Below, piece by piece: positions 1-9,233 of a DNA stretch of 64,000 nucleotides. The notes below the pieces were generated by a model. That model was not told the origin of the DNA. It did not search any database and saw nothing but the letters and a program-made list of their open reading frames with translations. This DNA is from Sphingomonas yantingensis (GTDB lineage Bacteria > Pseudomonadota > Alphaproteobacteria > Sphingomonadales > Sphingomonadaceae). How positions within the stretch are numbered: the first letter of the stretch is position 1; each line of letters begins with the position of its first letter. The stretch is taken from the NCBI RefSeq assembly GCF_014199325.1, contig NZ_JACIJJ010000001.1:1116001-1180000 (forward strand), in the 5' to 3' direction. Made by a program: the position numbers and the translations under genes.

Positions 1-134
1 TGTCCGCCGAACACGCGGCCGACGCCGCCCGGCTGGCGCGCGCCGCGATAGAGGTCGGTGTCGATCGTCTCGACGTCCAGCAGCTCGACAAGCTGCCCGA
101 CCAGTCCCTCACTCGTGTCCGCGCGTTCCGCCAT
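1..134 (-). CDS. tesB: Acyl-CoA thioesterase II, N-terminal part (cut by window edge)
   Basis: Only the first 44 codons are inside the window. The encoded start (MAERADTSEGLVGQLVELLD, then LYRGARQPGGVGRVFGG) matches the N-terminus of the TesB family, where a short helix is followed by an F/YRG segment and the R-V-F-GG-Q turn of the first hotdog domain. The family hydrolyses acyl-CoA to free fatty acid and CoA in the cytoplasm. The start ATG shares one base with the stop of the upstream acyl-CoA dehydrogenase gene (TGATG), so the two are translationally coupled and belong to the same beta-oxidation operon. The missing catalytic part cannot be judged. Confidence 0.75.
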   Translation of the reverse strand, partial: MAERADTSEGLVGQLVELLDVETIDTDLYRGARQPGGVGRVFGG

Positions 135-1243
135 CAATATCCGTTCGCCCTTGCCAGTGCATCGGCATGATGGCCCGCGTCGCCGAACATCTCGGCCAGC
201 ACGCGCGCGCGCTTCATGTAGAAGCCGATGTCGTAATCGTCGGTCATGCCGATGCCACCGTGCATCTGGATGCCTTCCTGCACCGACAGCGTCGTGGCAA
301 GCCCCGTCATCGCCTTGGCGACATGCGTCGCTTCATCGGCGCGCGGATCGCCGGCGTCGAGCAGCTGCTGCGCCTTAAGAACGGCGGCGCGCGCGACCTC
401 CATTTCCGAATAGAGGTGCGCGGCGCGATGCTGAAGCGCCTGGAAGCTGCCGATCAGCTGGCCGAACTGCTTGCGCTCCTTGAGGTAGTTCACCGTCATG
501 TCCATCGCACCGGCGCCGACGCCGACCAGCTCGGCCGCGGCGGCGGTACGCGCGGCGCCGAGGATGCGGTCGAGGACGGCGCGGCCGCCATCGACCTCGC
601 CCACCACCGCATCGGCATCGACCGCTACGCCGTCGAAGCGGACTTCGCTGGCGAGGCTGGAATCGGCAAGGCGGCGGGGATCGGCGGTTAGGCCCACGGC
701 CCTAGGATCGACCGCGAACACCGTTTCGCCATTTTCGGTCTTCGCCGCGACGAGGATCAGGTCGGCGACATGGGCGTGGTGAACGAAGCGCTTGGTGCCG
801 GTGAGCCTGAAGCCGTTGCCCGATCGCTCGGCGGTCATCTCGATCCGGCCGGTGTGCTTGGCGCTCTCGTCGATCGCCAGCGCGATCACCGCGTCGCCCG
901 CGACGATGCGCGGGAACCAGGCATCGGTATGGGCGGTGCCCGTCAGCCCCGCGACCGCCGCGATCGAAGTGGAAAGGAATGGGGAGGGGGAGAGATTTCG
1001 GCCGATCTCCTCCATCACCACCCCCGCCTCGACATGGCCGAGGCCGAGGCCGCCCTGATCCTCGGGCACGAGGATGCCGGTGAAGCCCATCTCGGCGAAC
1101 TGCTTCCACAGGTCGCGGCTGAAGCCGGTTTCGTCCTTAGCATCGCGCAGACCGCGCAGGTGGCTGACGGGCGCTTCGGTGCCGACGAAATCGCGCGCGG
1201 TGTCACGCAACATCGTCTGTTCGTCGTTTAGATAGAGGGGCAT
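134..1243 (-). CDS. Acyl-CoA dehydrogenase, subunit type carrying the QxHGGxG half of the flavin site
   Basis: A 369-residue acyl-CoA dehydrogenase fold: helical N-terminal domain, middle beta domain, and a C-terminal helical domain with YLKERKQFGQLIGSFQALQH and QMHGGIGMTDDYD. It oxidises acyl-CoA to the 2-enoyl thioester and passes electrons to ETF. It lacks the usual C-terminal GGTSEIQ flavin-contact segment, which the neighbouring dehydrogenase (1301-2485) has. A GGAGAGAT ribosome site lies just before the ATG. Position between that gene and tesB in one minus-strand operon suggests the two form a heteromer, as known for paired dehydrogenases in sterol side-chain degradation. Family is certain; substrate is not. 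Confidence 0.88.
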   Translation of the reverse strand: MPLYLNDEQTMLRDTARDFVGTEAPVSHLRGLRDAKDETGFSRDLWKQFAEMGFTGILVPEDQGGLGLGHVEAGVVMEEIGRNLSPSPFLSTSIAAVAGLTGTAHTDAWFPRIVAGDAVIALAIDESAKHTGRIEMTAERSGNGFRLTGTKRFVHHAHVADLILVAAKTENGETVFAVDPRAVGLTADPRRLADSSLASEVRFDGVAVDADAVVGEVDGGRAVLDRILGAARTAAAAELVGVGAGAMDMTVNYLKERKQFGQLIGSFQALQHRAAHLYSEMEVARAAVLKAQQLLDAGDPRADEATHVAKAMTGLATTLSVQEGIQMHGGIGMTDDYDIGFYMKRARVLAEMFGDAGHHADALARANGY

Positions 1244-1300
1244 CGTATCTCTCCGGGTCGCCGCACCGCTCGACCGGCGGCGCTGGCGGGAAGGGTGGTT

Positions 1301-2485
1301 TCAGGCGCCGGGCAGCTCCAGGATCCGCTTGGCGATGATGCCGAGCTGGACCTCGCTGGTCCCGCCCTCGATCGAATTGGCCTTGGTGCGCAGCCAGGCG
1401 CGGGCCTTGGCGCCGCCGTTCGAGCTCTCGCTCTCCCATTCAAGGGCGTCGCTGCCGCCTGCTGCCATGACCAGTTCGTGGCGCTGCTTGTTCAGCTCGG
1501 TGCCGACATATTTCATCATGCTCGGCTGGGCGGGATGCGCGCGGCCGGCCTTGAGCTCGTCGATGAAGCGTTCGGACATGGCGGAAAAGGCGCGGGCGCG
1601 AACGTCGAACTCGGCGATCGCGGCGCGCAGCATCGGGTCGGCGAGGCGGCCGCTCTCGTCGAGGCCGATCGTCGCGATCGCCCCCTCGATCAGCGGATTG
1701 CCGCCCGTCCCCTGAACGAGCCCCATGCCCGAGATCATCTCGCGCTCATGGCCGAGCAGGTATTTGGCGACGTCCCAGCCCTTGTTCTCGTCATGGACGC
1801 GATTGGCCTTGGGCACCTTCACATTGTCGAAGAAGGTTTCGCAGAAAGGCGAGTAGCCGCTGATGAGCAGGATCGGCCGCGTCGAGACGCCCTCGCTCTC
1901 CATGTCGAACAGGACGAAGCTGATGCCGCCCTGCTTCGATTCCCTCGACGTGCGGACGAGGCAGAAGATCCAGTCGGCCTTGTCGGCATAGCTGGTCCAG
2001 ACCTTCTGCCCGTTGACGATATAATAGTCGCCCGCATCCTCCGCGCTGGTCGCGAGGCCGGCGAGGTCGGAGCCGGCATTGGGCTCCGAATAGCCCTGGC
2101 ACCAGCGGATCTCCCCGCGCGCGATCTTCGGCAGGTGCTCGAGCTTCTGTTCTTCCGTGCCGTATTTGAGCAGTGCCGGGCCGAGCATCGAGATGCCGAA
2201 GCTCGACAGGGGATTGCGCGCGCCGATCGCGGCCATCTCCTCCTTCAGCACCTTGGCCTCCGCCGGCGACAGGCCGCCGCCGCCATATTGGGTCGGCCAG
2301 TCGGGGACGGTCCAGCCGCGCGCGGCCATCGCGTCCATCCACTCCTTCTGGCCCGGCTGATAGACCGCGCGGCGGCCGCCCCAGCACACGTCCTTGTCGC
2401 TGCGCACGGGTTTGCGCATCTCGGGCGGGCAGTTGGCCTCCAGCCACTGGCGGGTTTCAGCGCGGAACTGGTCGAGGTCGGTCAT
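1301..2485 (-). CDS. Acyl-CoA dehydrogenase, partner subunit carrying the GGTSEVQ half
   Basis: A 394-residue acyl-CoA dehydrogenase. The middle domain has GYSEPNAGSDLAGL, the typical substrate/FAD-binding segment, and the C-terminus has IEGGTSEVQLGIIAKRILEL. The QxxGGxG flavin segment expected before it is absent (AAGGSDALEWESES instead), complementing the neighbour at 134-1243. The ATG at 2485 is preferred over a GTG three bases earlier because AAGGAG sits seven bases upstream; this ATG overlaps the amidase stop by one base. Likely half of a heteromeric dehydrogenase for long or branched acyl-CoA; the substrate is inferred only from context. Confidence 0.88.
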   Translation of the reverse strand: MTDLDQFRAETRQWLEANCPPEMRKPVRSDKDVCWGGRRAVYQPGQKEWMDAMAARGWTVPDWPTQYGGGGLSPAEAKVLKEEMAAIGARNPLSSFGISMLGPALLKYGTEEQKLEHLPKIARGEIRWCQGYSEPNAGSDLAGLATSAEDAGDYYIVNGQKVWTSYADKADWIFCLVRTSRESKQGGISFVLFDMESEGVSTRPILLISGYSPFCETFFDNVKVPKANRVHDENKGWDVAKYLLGHEREMISGMGLVQGTGGNPLIEGAIATIGLDESGRLADPMLRAAIAEFDVRARAFSAMSERFIDELKAGRAHPAQPSMMKYVGTELNKQRHELVMAAGGSDALEWESESSNGGAKARAWLRTKANSIEGGTSEVQLGIIAKRILELPGA

Positions 2486-3786
2486 CACGCGGCTCCTTGA
2501 AGCTCAGTGTCGATCAATTGGGCGACGGCGATGGCGTCGTGGTCGCGATTGGCGGCGGTCAGCACCTGTACGCCGCCGGGCAGGCCGTCGAAGCGGCCGA
2601 CGGGCACGACGCAGGCGGGCAGGCCAGGATAGGTCGCAAGCCCCGCCCAGGCGAGGTGTGCGTCATAGGGGCTCTCCACCCCGTCGATGTCGAGTGTGCG
2701 CTCGGCCAGCGGGTGGCTGTCGTGCGGGAAGGCGAGCGTGGCGGCGGGCGGCGCGATCACCGCGTCGACCTCCTCGAACAGCGCCCCCCACGCACGCGTG
2801 CTGCGCGCCTGTGCGTCGAGCCAGGCAAGCCACGCGAGCAGCGTCGGCATCGTGTGATGCAGATCGGGCTGCGAGCGGGCGAAGACGACGTTCAGCATCT
2901 TCCCATACGCCTCGTGCTGGCGCGCGAGGTCGGGCAGGGCGGGGTGGTCGCGGATCACCTCGACGCCGGCTCTGCCCAGCGCCTCAGAAGCGCGCTCTAC
3001 CGCCTCGACACAGGCGGCAGCGGTGCGAGTGGCGGGATGCTGCGTCAGCGCGAGGACGCGGCGGGCGGGCTTCGAGTGCGGCAGCGGCAGCGTGGAGAGC
3101 AGGTCGAGCATGACCGCCAGATCCTCGCCCGAGCGCGCCAGCGGGCCGACGACGCCGAGCACCGTCTCCGCCCCGTCGGTCTTTGGATAGCGGTGGCCGA
3201 GGCTGCTGATCGCCGCCCATGTCGGCTTCAGCCCCCAGACGCCGCAGAAATGCGCGGGCACGCGGATCGACCCGCCGATATCGCTGCCCATCTCGATCGG
3301 GACATAGCCGGCGGCGAGGCTGGCGGCCGACCCGCCCGAACTGCCGCCCGGCGTGCGCGCGGGGTCGAGGGGGTGGTTCGTCCGGCCGTGGATCGAGTTG
3401 ACCGATTGCCAGTCGCCGAGCCCCTTGGGCAGGTTGGTCTTGCCGAGGACGATCGCGCCCGCCGCTTTCAGCCGCCGCACCGCCTCGGCATCGCTGGTCG
3501 CGATGTTGCCGGCGTGCTGGGCAAAGCCCCAGTGCGTCGGCAGCCCCTCGACATCGAAGGCTTCCTTCACCGTCATCGGCACGCCGAGCAGCGGCATCGC
3601 GTCGCTCGACGCCGCGCGCGCGTCGATCGCGTCGGCGGCGGCGCGGGCGCGGTCGAAGTCGCGGACGACGACGGCGTTGATCGCGCCGTCGTCCGCCTCG
3701 ATCCGCGCGATCGCCGCCTCGGTCTCGGCGCGCGCGCTGGTCTCGCCCGCCCGGATCGCGGCGGCGGTGGCGAGCGCGGACCTCAT
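2485..3786 (-). CDS. Amidase signature family hydrolase
   Basis: A 433-residue amidase-signature enzyme. The Ser-cisSer-Lys triad is visible: Lys in PMTVKEAF, the glycine/serine stretch GGSSGGSAA, and the nucleophile region [16 protein letters not shown]. The reading frame is open upstream to 4047, but those codons run into the neighbour's coding region and are arginine/serine-rich, so the ATG at 3786 ([14 protein letters not shown]) is chosen, 46 bases after the stop of the hydratase/dehydrogenase gene. The family cleaves amides, including aryl and fatty amides; the natural substrate is not readable here. Its place in a beta-oxidation operon suggests release of an acid that is then activated to a CoA thioester. 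Confidence 0.87.
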   Translation of the reverse strand: MRSALATAAAIRAGETSARAETEAAIARIEADDGAINAVVVRDFDRARAAADAIDARAASSDAMPLLGVPMTVKEAFDVEGLPTHWGFAQHAGNIATSDAEAVRRLKAAGAIVLGKTNLPKGLGDWQSVNSIHGRTNHPLDPARTPGGSSGGSAASLAAGYVPIEMGSDIGGSIRVPAHFCGVWGLKPTWAAISSLGHRYPKTDGAETVLGVVGPLARSGEDLAVMLDLLSTLPLPHSKPARRVLALTQHPATRTAAACVEAVERASEALGRAGVEVIRDHPALPDLARQHEAYGKMLNVVFARSQPDLHHTMPTLLAWLAWLDAQARSTRAWGALFEEVDAVIAPPAATLAFPHDSHPLAERTLDIDGVESPYDAHLAWAGLATYPGLPACVVPVGRFDGLPGGVQVLTAANRDHDAIAVAQLIDTELQGAA

Positions 3787-3832
3787 GGCCGCGTCGCCAT
3801 CACCGACCACGCCGGGCAGGGCGAGGGGGCGA

Positions 3833-5857
3833 TCAATTGAACTTCTCGCCCTTTTCGGCCTTGTCGCGCAGCAGCTTGGCAACCTCAAAGCCGTGCTTTT
3901 CGAGGCCGGCGACGATCTTCGGCAGCCCCTCCTGGTCGGCCCAGAACATCGGTCCGCCCTTGTACGGGGGGAAGCCGTAGCCGTAGATCCAGACGACATC
4001 GATGTCGCTCGCGCGCTGCGCCATGCCCTCTTCGAGGATGCGCGCACCCTCGTTGACCATGGTGTAGAGCGTGCGCTCGGTGATCTCGTCCTCGGTCACT
4101 TCATGCTGCGGCGTGCCGGTCTTCTGGCGGAAGTCCTCGATGATCTCGGCGACGCGCGGGCTGTTCGAGGGCTGGCGCTTCTCGTCATAGTCGTAGAAGC
4201 CCTTGCCCTTCTTCTGGCCCCAGCGCTCCTCGGCCGCCAGCGCGTCGCGGATGCTCTCGATCCGGGTCGGGTCGCGGTGCCAGCCGATATCGACGCCGGC
4301 AAGGTCGGCCATCTGGAACGGCCCCATCGGCATGCCGAAGGCGACATGGACGCGATCGACCTGCTCGGGCGTCGCGCCCTCCAGCAGCAGGTTCATCGCC
4401 TCGACCTGACGCGGCATCAGCATGCGGTTGCCGATGAAGCCGTGGCAGACGCCGGCGACGACCGCGACCTTCTTGATCTTCTTGGCCACCGCCATCGCGG
4501 TCATCAGCGCGTCGGGCGCGGTCTTGGCGCCGCGCACGACTTCGAGCAGCTTCATGACGTTGGCGGGCGAGAAGAAGTGGAGGCCGAGCACGTCCTGCGG
4601 CCGATTGGTCGCCGCCGCGATCTCGTCGATGTTCAGGTAGGAGGTGTTCGAGGCGAGGATCGCGCCGGGCTTGGCGATCGTGTCGAGCTTGCCGAAGATG
4701 TCCTTCTTCACGTCCATCGACTCATAGACGGCCTCGATGATGAGGTCGCAGTCGGCGAGGTCGTCGAGGCTGAGCGTGGGCTTGAGCAGCCCCATCGCGC
4801 CCTCGACCTGCTCGGCGGTCATCCGGCCCTTGGCGGCGGTCGCCTCGTAATTCTTGCGCATGACGCCGGTGCCGCGGTCGAGCGCGTCCTGCTGCATCTC
4901 GACGATCATCACGGGGATGCCCGCCGACAGGAAGTTCATGCTGATCCCGCCGCCCATCGTACCGGCGCCGATGACGCCCACGCGCTTGATCTCGCGTGGC
5001 TGCGTCCCTTCGGGCAGGTCGTCGATCTTCGATGCCTTGCGCTCGGCGAAGAAGATGTGGCGCAGCGCCGCCGACTGCTTGCCCATGACCAGCTTCATGA
5101 AGCCCATGCGCTCGCGCTGCACGCCCTCGGCATAGGGCTTGCCCGCGGTCGTCTCGATCACCTCGATGATCTCGTTCGGCGCGTCGAGGCCGCGGAAGCG
5201 GCGGGCGTTGGTCTTGCGGAACGCCTCGACCACCGCGGGGTCGAGCGTGACGGGCGCCTCGCTGGTGCGCGGCAGCGGACGGGCGTCGGCAACCTCACGC
5301 GCGAACGCGATCGCGTCGGTCAGCAGGTCGCCGTCCGTCACGCGGTCGAGCAGCCCCGCATCCTTCGCCTTAGTGGCGGGGATCGGATCGCCCTTGGTCG
5401 CCATTTCGAGCGCGACCTCGACCCCCGCGACGCGCGGCAGGCGCTGCGTACCGCCGGCGCCGGGCAGGATGCCGAGCTTCACTTCGGGCAGGCCGAACTT
5501 GGCCGAGGGGACGGCGATGCGGTAATGCGCGGCCAGCGCCACTTCGAGCCCGCCGCCCAGCGCCGTGCCGTGGATCGCGGCGATCACGGGCTTCTCCGAC
5601 GCCTCGATCTTGTCGACGAGGACGGGGAGCGACGGTTCGGCCATCATCTTGCCGAACTCGGTGATGTCGGCGCCCGCGAAGAAGGTCTGGCCCTCGCACG
5701 CGATCACGACGGCCTTGATGCCGTCATCGGCCGCGGCCTCGTCGATCGCCTTGTCGAGACCCTGTCGCACCGCGGCGCCGAGCGCGTTGACCGGCGGGTT
5801 GTTCGACAGGACGACCAGCACGTCGCCCTCGCGGCGCGTGGTGATGGGGGAAGTCAT
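3833..5857 (-). CDS. Fused enoyl-CoA hydratase / 3-hydroxyacyl-CoA dehydrogenase
   Basis: A 674-residue two-enzyme protein of the FadB/FadJ type. Residues about 1-190 form a crotonase domain ([10 protein letters not shown] oxyanion hole; [13 protein letters not shown] and [20 protein letters not shown] with both catalytic glutamates). A Rossmann domain follows ([12 protein letters not shown]) with [16 protein letters not shown], then two C-terminal 3-hydroxyacyl-CoA dehydrogenase domains. It performs steps two and three of beta-oxidation. The start at 5857 ([12 protein letters not shown]) is chosen over the ATG at 5866 because AAGGAG abuts the latter but is nine bases from the former. A separate thiolase gene is needed and is not in the window. 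Confidence 0.92.
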   Translation of the reverse strand: MTSPITTRREGDVLVVLSNNPPVNALGAAVRQGLDKAIDEAAADDGIKAVVIACEGQTFFAGADITEFGKMMAEPSLPVLVDKIEASEKPVIAAIHGTALGGGLEVALAAHYRIAVPSAKFGLPEVKLGILPGAGGTQRLPRVAGVEVALEMATKGDPIPATKAKDAGLLDRVTDGDLLTDAIAFAREVADARPLPRTSEAPVTLDPAVVEAFRKTNARRFRGLDAPNEIIEVIETTAGKPYAEGVQRERMGFMKLVMGKQSAALRHIFFAERKASKIDDLPEGTQPREIKRVGVIGAGTMGGGISMNFLSAGIPVMIVEMQQDALDRGTGVMRKNYEATAAKGRMTAEQVEGAMGLLKPTLSLDDLADCDLIIEAVYESMDVKKDIFGKLDTIAKPGAILASNTSYLNIDEIAAATNRPQDVLGLHFFSPANVMKLLEVVRGAKTAPDALMTAMAVAKKIKKVAVVAGVCHGFIGNRMLMPRQVEAMNLLLEGATPEQVDRVHVAFGMPMGPFQMADLAGVDIGWHRDPTRIESIRDALAAEERWGQKKGKGFYDYDEKRQPSNSPRVAEIIEDFRQKTGTPQHEVTEDEITERTLYTMVNEGARILEEGMAQRASDIDVVWIYGYGFPPYKGGPMFWADQEGLPKIVAGLEKHGFEVAKLLRDKAEKGEKFN

Positions 5858-5880
5858 GGATGCCATCTCCTTGGGGGCAG

Positions 5881-7110
5881 TCAGTCGAGCGCCGCGTGGA
5901 TCATCGTGCGGATCTCGCGGCGGACGGGATAGAGGTTCGAGGGGCTGAGTTGCGTCATGAAGATCATGTGCAGCCGCTCGACGGGATCGATGAAGAAGGC
6001 GGTCGAGAAGAGGCCGCCCCAGTAATAGTCGCCGACGCTGCCGGGGACGAGCGTCGAGGCCACGTCCTGCGTCACCGCAAAGCCAAGGCCGAAGCCGATG
6101 CCGGCATTGGTCGCCTCGCTGAACATCGATCGCGACATGGATGCCAGGTCGCCGCCGCCGGGCAGGTGGTTCGCCATCATCAGCTCGATCGTCTTGCGGC
6201 CGAGGATGCGCGTGCCGTCCAGCGTGCCGCCATTGAGCAGCATCGTGCAGAAGCGGTGATAGTCGAGGCTGGTGGAGACGAGCCCGCCGCCGCCCGAGAC
6301 GAGCCGCGGCTTCATCGCCCACGCACTCGCCGCGCCCGGATCGTACATCACCCGGCCCTCATCGGCCTTGAAGGTGTAGCAGTCGGCGAGGCGGGGGAAC
6401 TTGTCCTCGGGCACCTGAAAGAAGGTGTCGTGCATGCCCAGGGCTGCGAGGATGCGGTCCCGCATCACCTCGTCGAGCGGCCTGTCCTCGATGCGCTGGA
6501 TCACCGCGCCGAGCACGTCGGTCGCGACCGAATAGTTCCACGCATCGCCGGGCGAGAATTCGAGCGGCAGCTTGCCCAATGCGGCGACGAAGCCGTCGAG
6601 GTCGAGATTGCCGTGCCACGATTCGATCTTGAGCTCGCGGTGGGCGGCGTCGACGTTGGTGCGGTTCTGAAACCCGTAGGTGAAGCCCGCGGTATGGCGG
6701 AGCAGGTCGACCATCAGCATCGGCCGGGCGGTCGGGGTCGTCGCGAACGGCACCCCGCCGCCGCCCCCGGCATAGACGCCCACGCCCTTCAGCTCGGGCA
6801 GCACGCGGTGAACTGGCGTGTCGAGCGCGACGCGGCCTTCCTCGACCAGCATCATGAACAGGACGCTGGTGATCGGCTTGGTCATCGAGGCGATGCGGAA
6901 CAGCGTGTCCGGGCCGACGGGCGTCCCGTCGACGCGTGCGTTGCCGAGGTGGCTGAAATGCGCGATCGCCCCGTCGCGGGCGATCAGCAGCTGGGCGTGC
7001 GGCAACAGGCCGGTGCCCAGATATCGCTCGGTCAGGAAGGCGTCGATCCGCGCCAGCCGGTCGGCGGCGAAGCCCAGCGATCCTGCATCCTGAACCGTGC
7101 GATCGAGCAT
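5881..7110 (-). CDS. Beta-lactamase-related serine hydrolase (class C / EstB type)
   Basis: A 409-residue penicillin-binding-protein-like esterase or beta-lactamase-family protein. The S-x-x-K motif is RIASMTKP, and a Y-x-N-type motif appears in [11 protein letters not shown]. No signal peptide is seen, so it is probably cytoplasmic and acts as an esterase rather than a beta-lactamase; family VIII esterases have this architecture. The start [10 protein letters not shown] at 7110 fits the family N-terminus ([13 protein letters not shown]) better than an open extension to 7161. It is the first minus-strand gene of the beta-oxidation operon and shares a promoter region with the acyl-CoA synthetase. 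Confidence 0.85.
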   Translation of the reverse strand: MLDRTVQDAGSLGFAADRLARIDAFLTERYLGTGLLPHAQLLIARDGAIAHFSHLGNARVDGTPVGPDTLFRIASMTKPITSVLFMMLVEEGRVALDTPVHRVLPELKGVGVYAGGGGGVPFATTPTARPMLMVDLLRHTAGFTYGFQNRTNVDAAHRELKIESWHGNLDLDGFVAALGKLPLEFSPGDAWNYSVATDVLGAVIQRIEDRPLDEVMRDRILAALGMHDTFFQVPEDKFPRLADCYTFKADEGRVMYDPGAASAWAMKPRLVSGGGGLVSTSLDYHRFCTMLLNGGTLDGTRILGRKTIELMMANHLPGGGDLASMSRSMFSEATNAGIGFGLGFAVTQDVASTLVPGSVGDYYWGGLFSTAFFIDPVERLHMIFMTQLSPSNLYPVRREIRTMIHAALD

Positions 7111-7197
7111 ACCTGTCGTTCGAATCCTCTCCGGCCGCCGCGTTCGATGCAGCCTGCTCACCTATTATCTTGAGCGCGGATCGAATCAACACTAACC

Positions 7198-7213
7198 TTC
7201 ACGCAAACGTCAA
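7198..7213. promoter_or_regulatory. Palindromic operator candidate TTCACGCAAACGTCAA
   Basis: A 16-bp imperfect palindrome (TTnACGnnnnCGTnAA) lies in the divergent promoter region between the serine hydrolase (minus) and the acyl-CoA synthetase (plus). A copy with perfect arms lies at 25276-25291 before ETF-QO. The form resembles operators predicted for fatty-acid and branched-chain amino-acid degradation regulators in proteobacteria. Which regulator binds is not shown; none of a fitting family lies nearby. Confidence 0.5.
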
Positions 7214-7255
7214 TCGGGCAAACCCGATCTTCGACAGCGTATAGGAGAGATGTGG

Positions 7256-8992
7256 ATGGCGACCGCCCCCGACGCCAAACCCTGGCCCGCGATGACCCTC
7301 GCCCAGATCGAGGCGGCGACCACCGCGCCGGGCCAGCCGTTCGAGATCGAGACGGTCGAGATTCGCGGGAAGCCGACGCGCACATGGAAGAACGCCCCGC
7401 CCAATCTGGCGCTGCTGATCGCCTTTTCGCGCAGCCACGGCGCGCGCGAGTTCGTGATCCACGAGGACGAGCGCGTGACGTACGACGCGCATTTCCGCGC
7501 GGTCGCGCATCTGGCGCACAAGCTGGCCGAGGTCGGGGTGGGGAAGGGCGACCGCGTCGCCTTTGCCATGCGCAACCTGCCCGAATGGACCGCGATCTTC
7601 TTTGCCGTCGCCAGCGTCGGCGCGGTCGCGGTCCCGCTCAACGCCTGGTGGAGCGCGGGCGAGCTTTCCTACGGGATCAGCGATTCGGGTGCGAAGCTGC
7701 TGATCCTCGACGGCGACCGGTACGACCGATTCAAGGGCGAGCTGCCGGCGCTCACCGGGCTGGAGCGCGTATTTGTGACCCGGCCCAAGGGGGCGATCGA
7801 GGCGCCGGCCGAGTCGTTCGACGCGCTGCTGCCGCAGCCGAACGACTGGGCGGCGTTGCCCGAGATCGGCCTGCACCCCGCCGCGGCGACGATCGCGCCG
7901 GAGGACGACGTCGTCATCTTCTATACCAGCGGCACGACCGGCGCGCCGAAGGGGGCGCTCGGCACCCACCGCAACATGGCGACCAACATCTACAGCTCGG
8001 CCTATAGCAACGCGCGCGCGATGCTGCGCCGGGGCGAGATGCCGCCCACCGCGCCGGTGCCCAAGGTCGGGTTGCTCGTCATCCCGCTGTTCCACGTCAC
8101 TGCCTGTTCCGCGTCGCTGATGGGGACGGTGGCGAGCGGGGGGACGATCGTCCTCATGCGCCGCTGGGACGCGGGCGAGGCGCTGAAGCTGATCGAGCGG
8201 GAGCGGGTGCAACTCACCGGCGGGGTGCCGACGATCGCGTGGCAGCTGCTCGAGCATCCGGATCGCGACAAATACGACCTCTCCTGCCTCGAGGCGATCC
8301 AATATGGCGGCGCCCCCGCCGCGCCCGAACTGGTCCGCCGGATCGAGGCCGAGTTCGGCGCGGCGCCCGGCAGCGGCTGGGGCATGACCGAGACGATGGC
8401 GACGGTGACGCAGCACACCGGCGAGGACTATCTCAACCGGCCCGATAGCTGTGGCCCGCCGGTGCCGGTCGCCGAACTCAAGATCATGTCGGTCGACGGC
8501 GCGCAGGAACTGCCGATCGGCGAGGTCGGCGAGCTCTGGGCGCGCGGGCCGATGATCGTGAAGGGCTATTGGAACAAGCCCGAGGCGACAGCGGAGACCT
8601 TCGTCGACGGCTGGGTACGCACCGGCGACCTCGCGCGGCTGGACGATGAGGGCTTCTGCTACATCGTCGACCGCGCCAAGGACATCGTCATCCGCGGCGG
8701 CGAGAACATCTATTCCATCGAGGTCGAGAACGTCCTCTACGCCCATCCCGCCGTCACCGACGCGGCGCTGGTCGGCGTGCCGCACCGCACGCTGGGCGAG
8801 GTGCCCGCGGCGGTCGTCCACCTCTGTCCCGGCTGCGATGCGAGCGAGGCGGAGCTGCAGGACTGGGTGGGCCGCCACCTCGCCGCGTTTAAGGTGCCGA
8901 GCGCGATCCGGTTCGTCGACAGCGTGCTGCCGAGGAACGCCAACGGAAAAATCCTGAAGGGCGAGTTGCGGAAGATGTTTCCCGCACAGTGA
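7256..8992 (+). CDS. Acyl-CoA synthetase (AMP-forming, class I adenylate-forming)
   Basis: A 578-residue ANL-superfamily ligase that activates a carboxylic acid to its CoA thioester through an acyl-adenylate. Motifs in order: the P-loop IFYTSGTTGAPKGALGTH, GWGMTETMATVTQH (A5), WVRTGDLARLDDEGFCYIVD (A7) with RAKDIVIRGGENIY (A8), and NANGKILKGELRKM with the C-terminal catalytic lysine. The ATG at 7256 is preferred over that at 7250 because AGGAG is eight bases upstream. It is divergent from the beta-oxidation operon and should feed it; chain length and substrate class cannot be read from sequence alone. Confidence 0.92.
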   Translation: MATAPDAKPWPAMTLAQIEAATTAPGQPFEIETVEIRGKPTRTWKNAPPNLALLIAFSRSHGAREFVIHEDERVTYDAHFRAVAHLAHKLAEVGVGKGDRVAFAMRNLPEWTAIFFAVASVGAVAVPLNAWWSAGELSYGISDSGAKLLILDGDRYDRFKGELPALTGLERVFVTRPKGAIEAPAESFDALLPQPNDWAALPEIGLHPAAATIAPEDDVVIFYTSGTTGAPKGALGTHRNMATNIYSSAYSNARAMLRRGEMPPTAPVPKVGLLVIPLFHVTACSASLMGTVASGGTIVLMRRWDAGEALKLIERERVQLTGGVPTIAWQLLEHPDRDKYDLSCLEAIQYGGAPAAPELVRRIEAEFGAAPGSGWGMTETMATVTQHTGEDYLNRPDSCGPPVPVAELKIMSVDGAQELPIGEVGELWARGPMIVKGYWNKPEATAETFVDGWVRTGDLARLDDEGFCYIVDRAKDIVIRGGENIYSIEVENVLYAHPAVTDAALVGVPHRTLGEVPAAVVHLCPGCDASEAELQDWVGRHLAAFKVPSAIRFVDSVLPRNANGKILKGELRKMFPAQ

Positions 8993-9000
8993 CCCGTACA

Positions 9001-9125
9001 CTCGCGAAAGCGGGAGCACTGGCATCTCTCTGTACCCCGGCGAAGGCCGGGGTACAGTTACAGGACGGGGCTTTATGCGCGTAACCGCCGTTCTCCCAAC
9101 TGGACCCTGGCCTTCGCCGGGGTAC
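9001..9125. repeat. REP-like inverted hairpin pair, locus A
   Basis: A perfect 11-bp hairpin with a GAAG loop at 9031-9056 is followed 50 bases later by an inverted, slightly diverged copy at 9104-9125. A third partial unit (CTCGCGAAAGCGGGAG) lies at 9001-9016. The two main units are in opposite orientation and share bases beyond the stem, the layout of a REP doublet. The gap between the synthetase and permease genes (about 240 bases) contains little else. Confidence 0.8.
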
Positions 9126-9233
9126 GGCAGCGCCGGGATGCGATGAGCGGGGACCCGGCCATCGATACGGCCTAAAGACGGAACCCGTTACGCAGCCGCG
9201 ATGTTTCTCCCCCCGGCACTGAACGGGGGAAGC

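Noticed and set aside
3353..5932. A long plus-strand open frame (about 859 codons) across the amidase and hydratase/dehydrogenase genes
   Set aside because: Composition is repetitive (Asp, His, Leu, Ala, Arg) and it mirrors the minus-strand genes that have full catalytic motifs.
9001..9125. Repeated hairpins considered as a CRISPR array or small RNA gene
   Set aside because: Units are in inverted pairs and dispersed over the window, not regularly spaced direct repeats with unique spacers; no cas genes.
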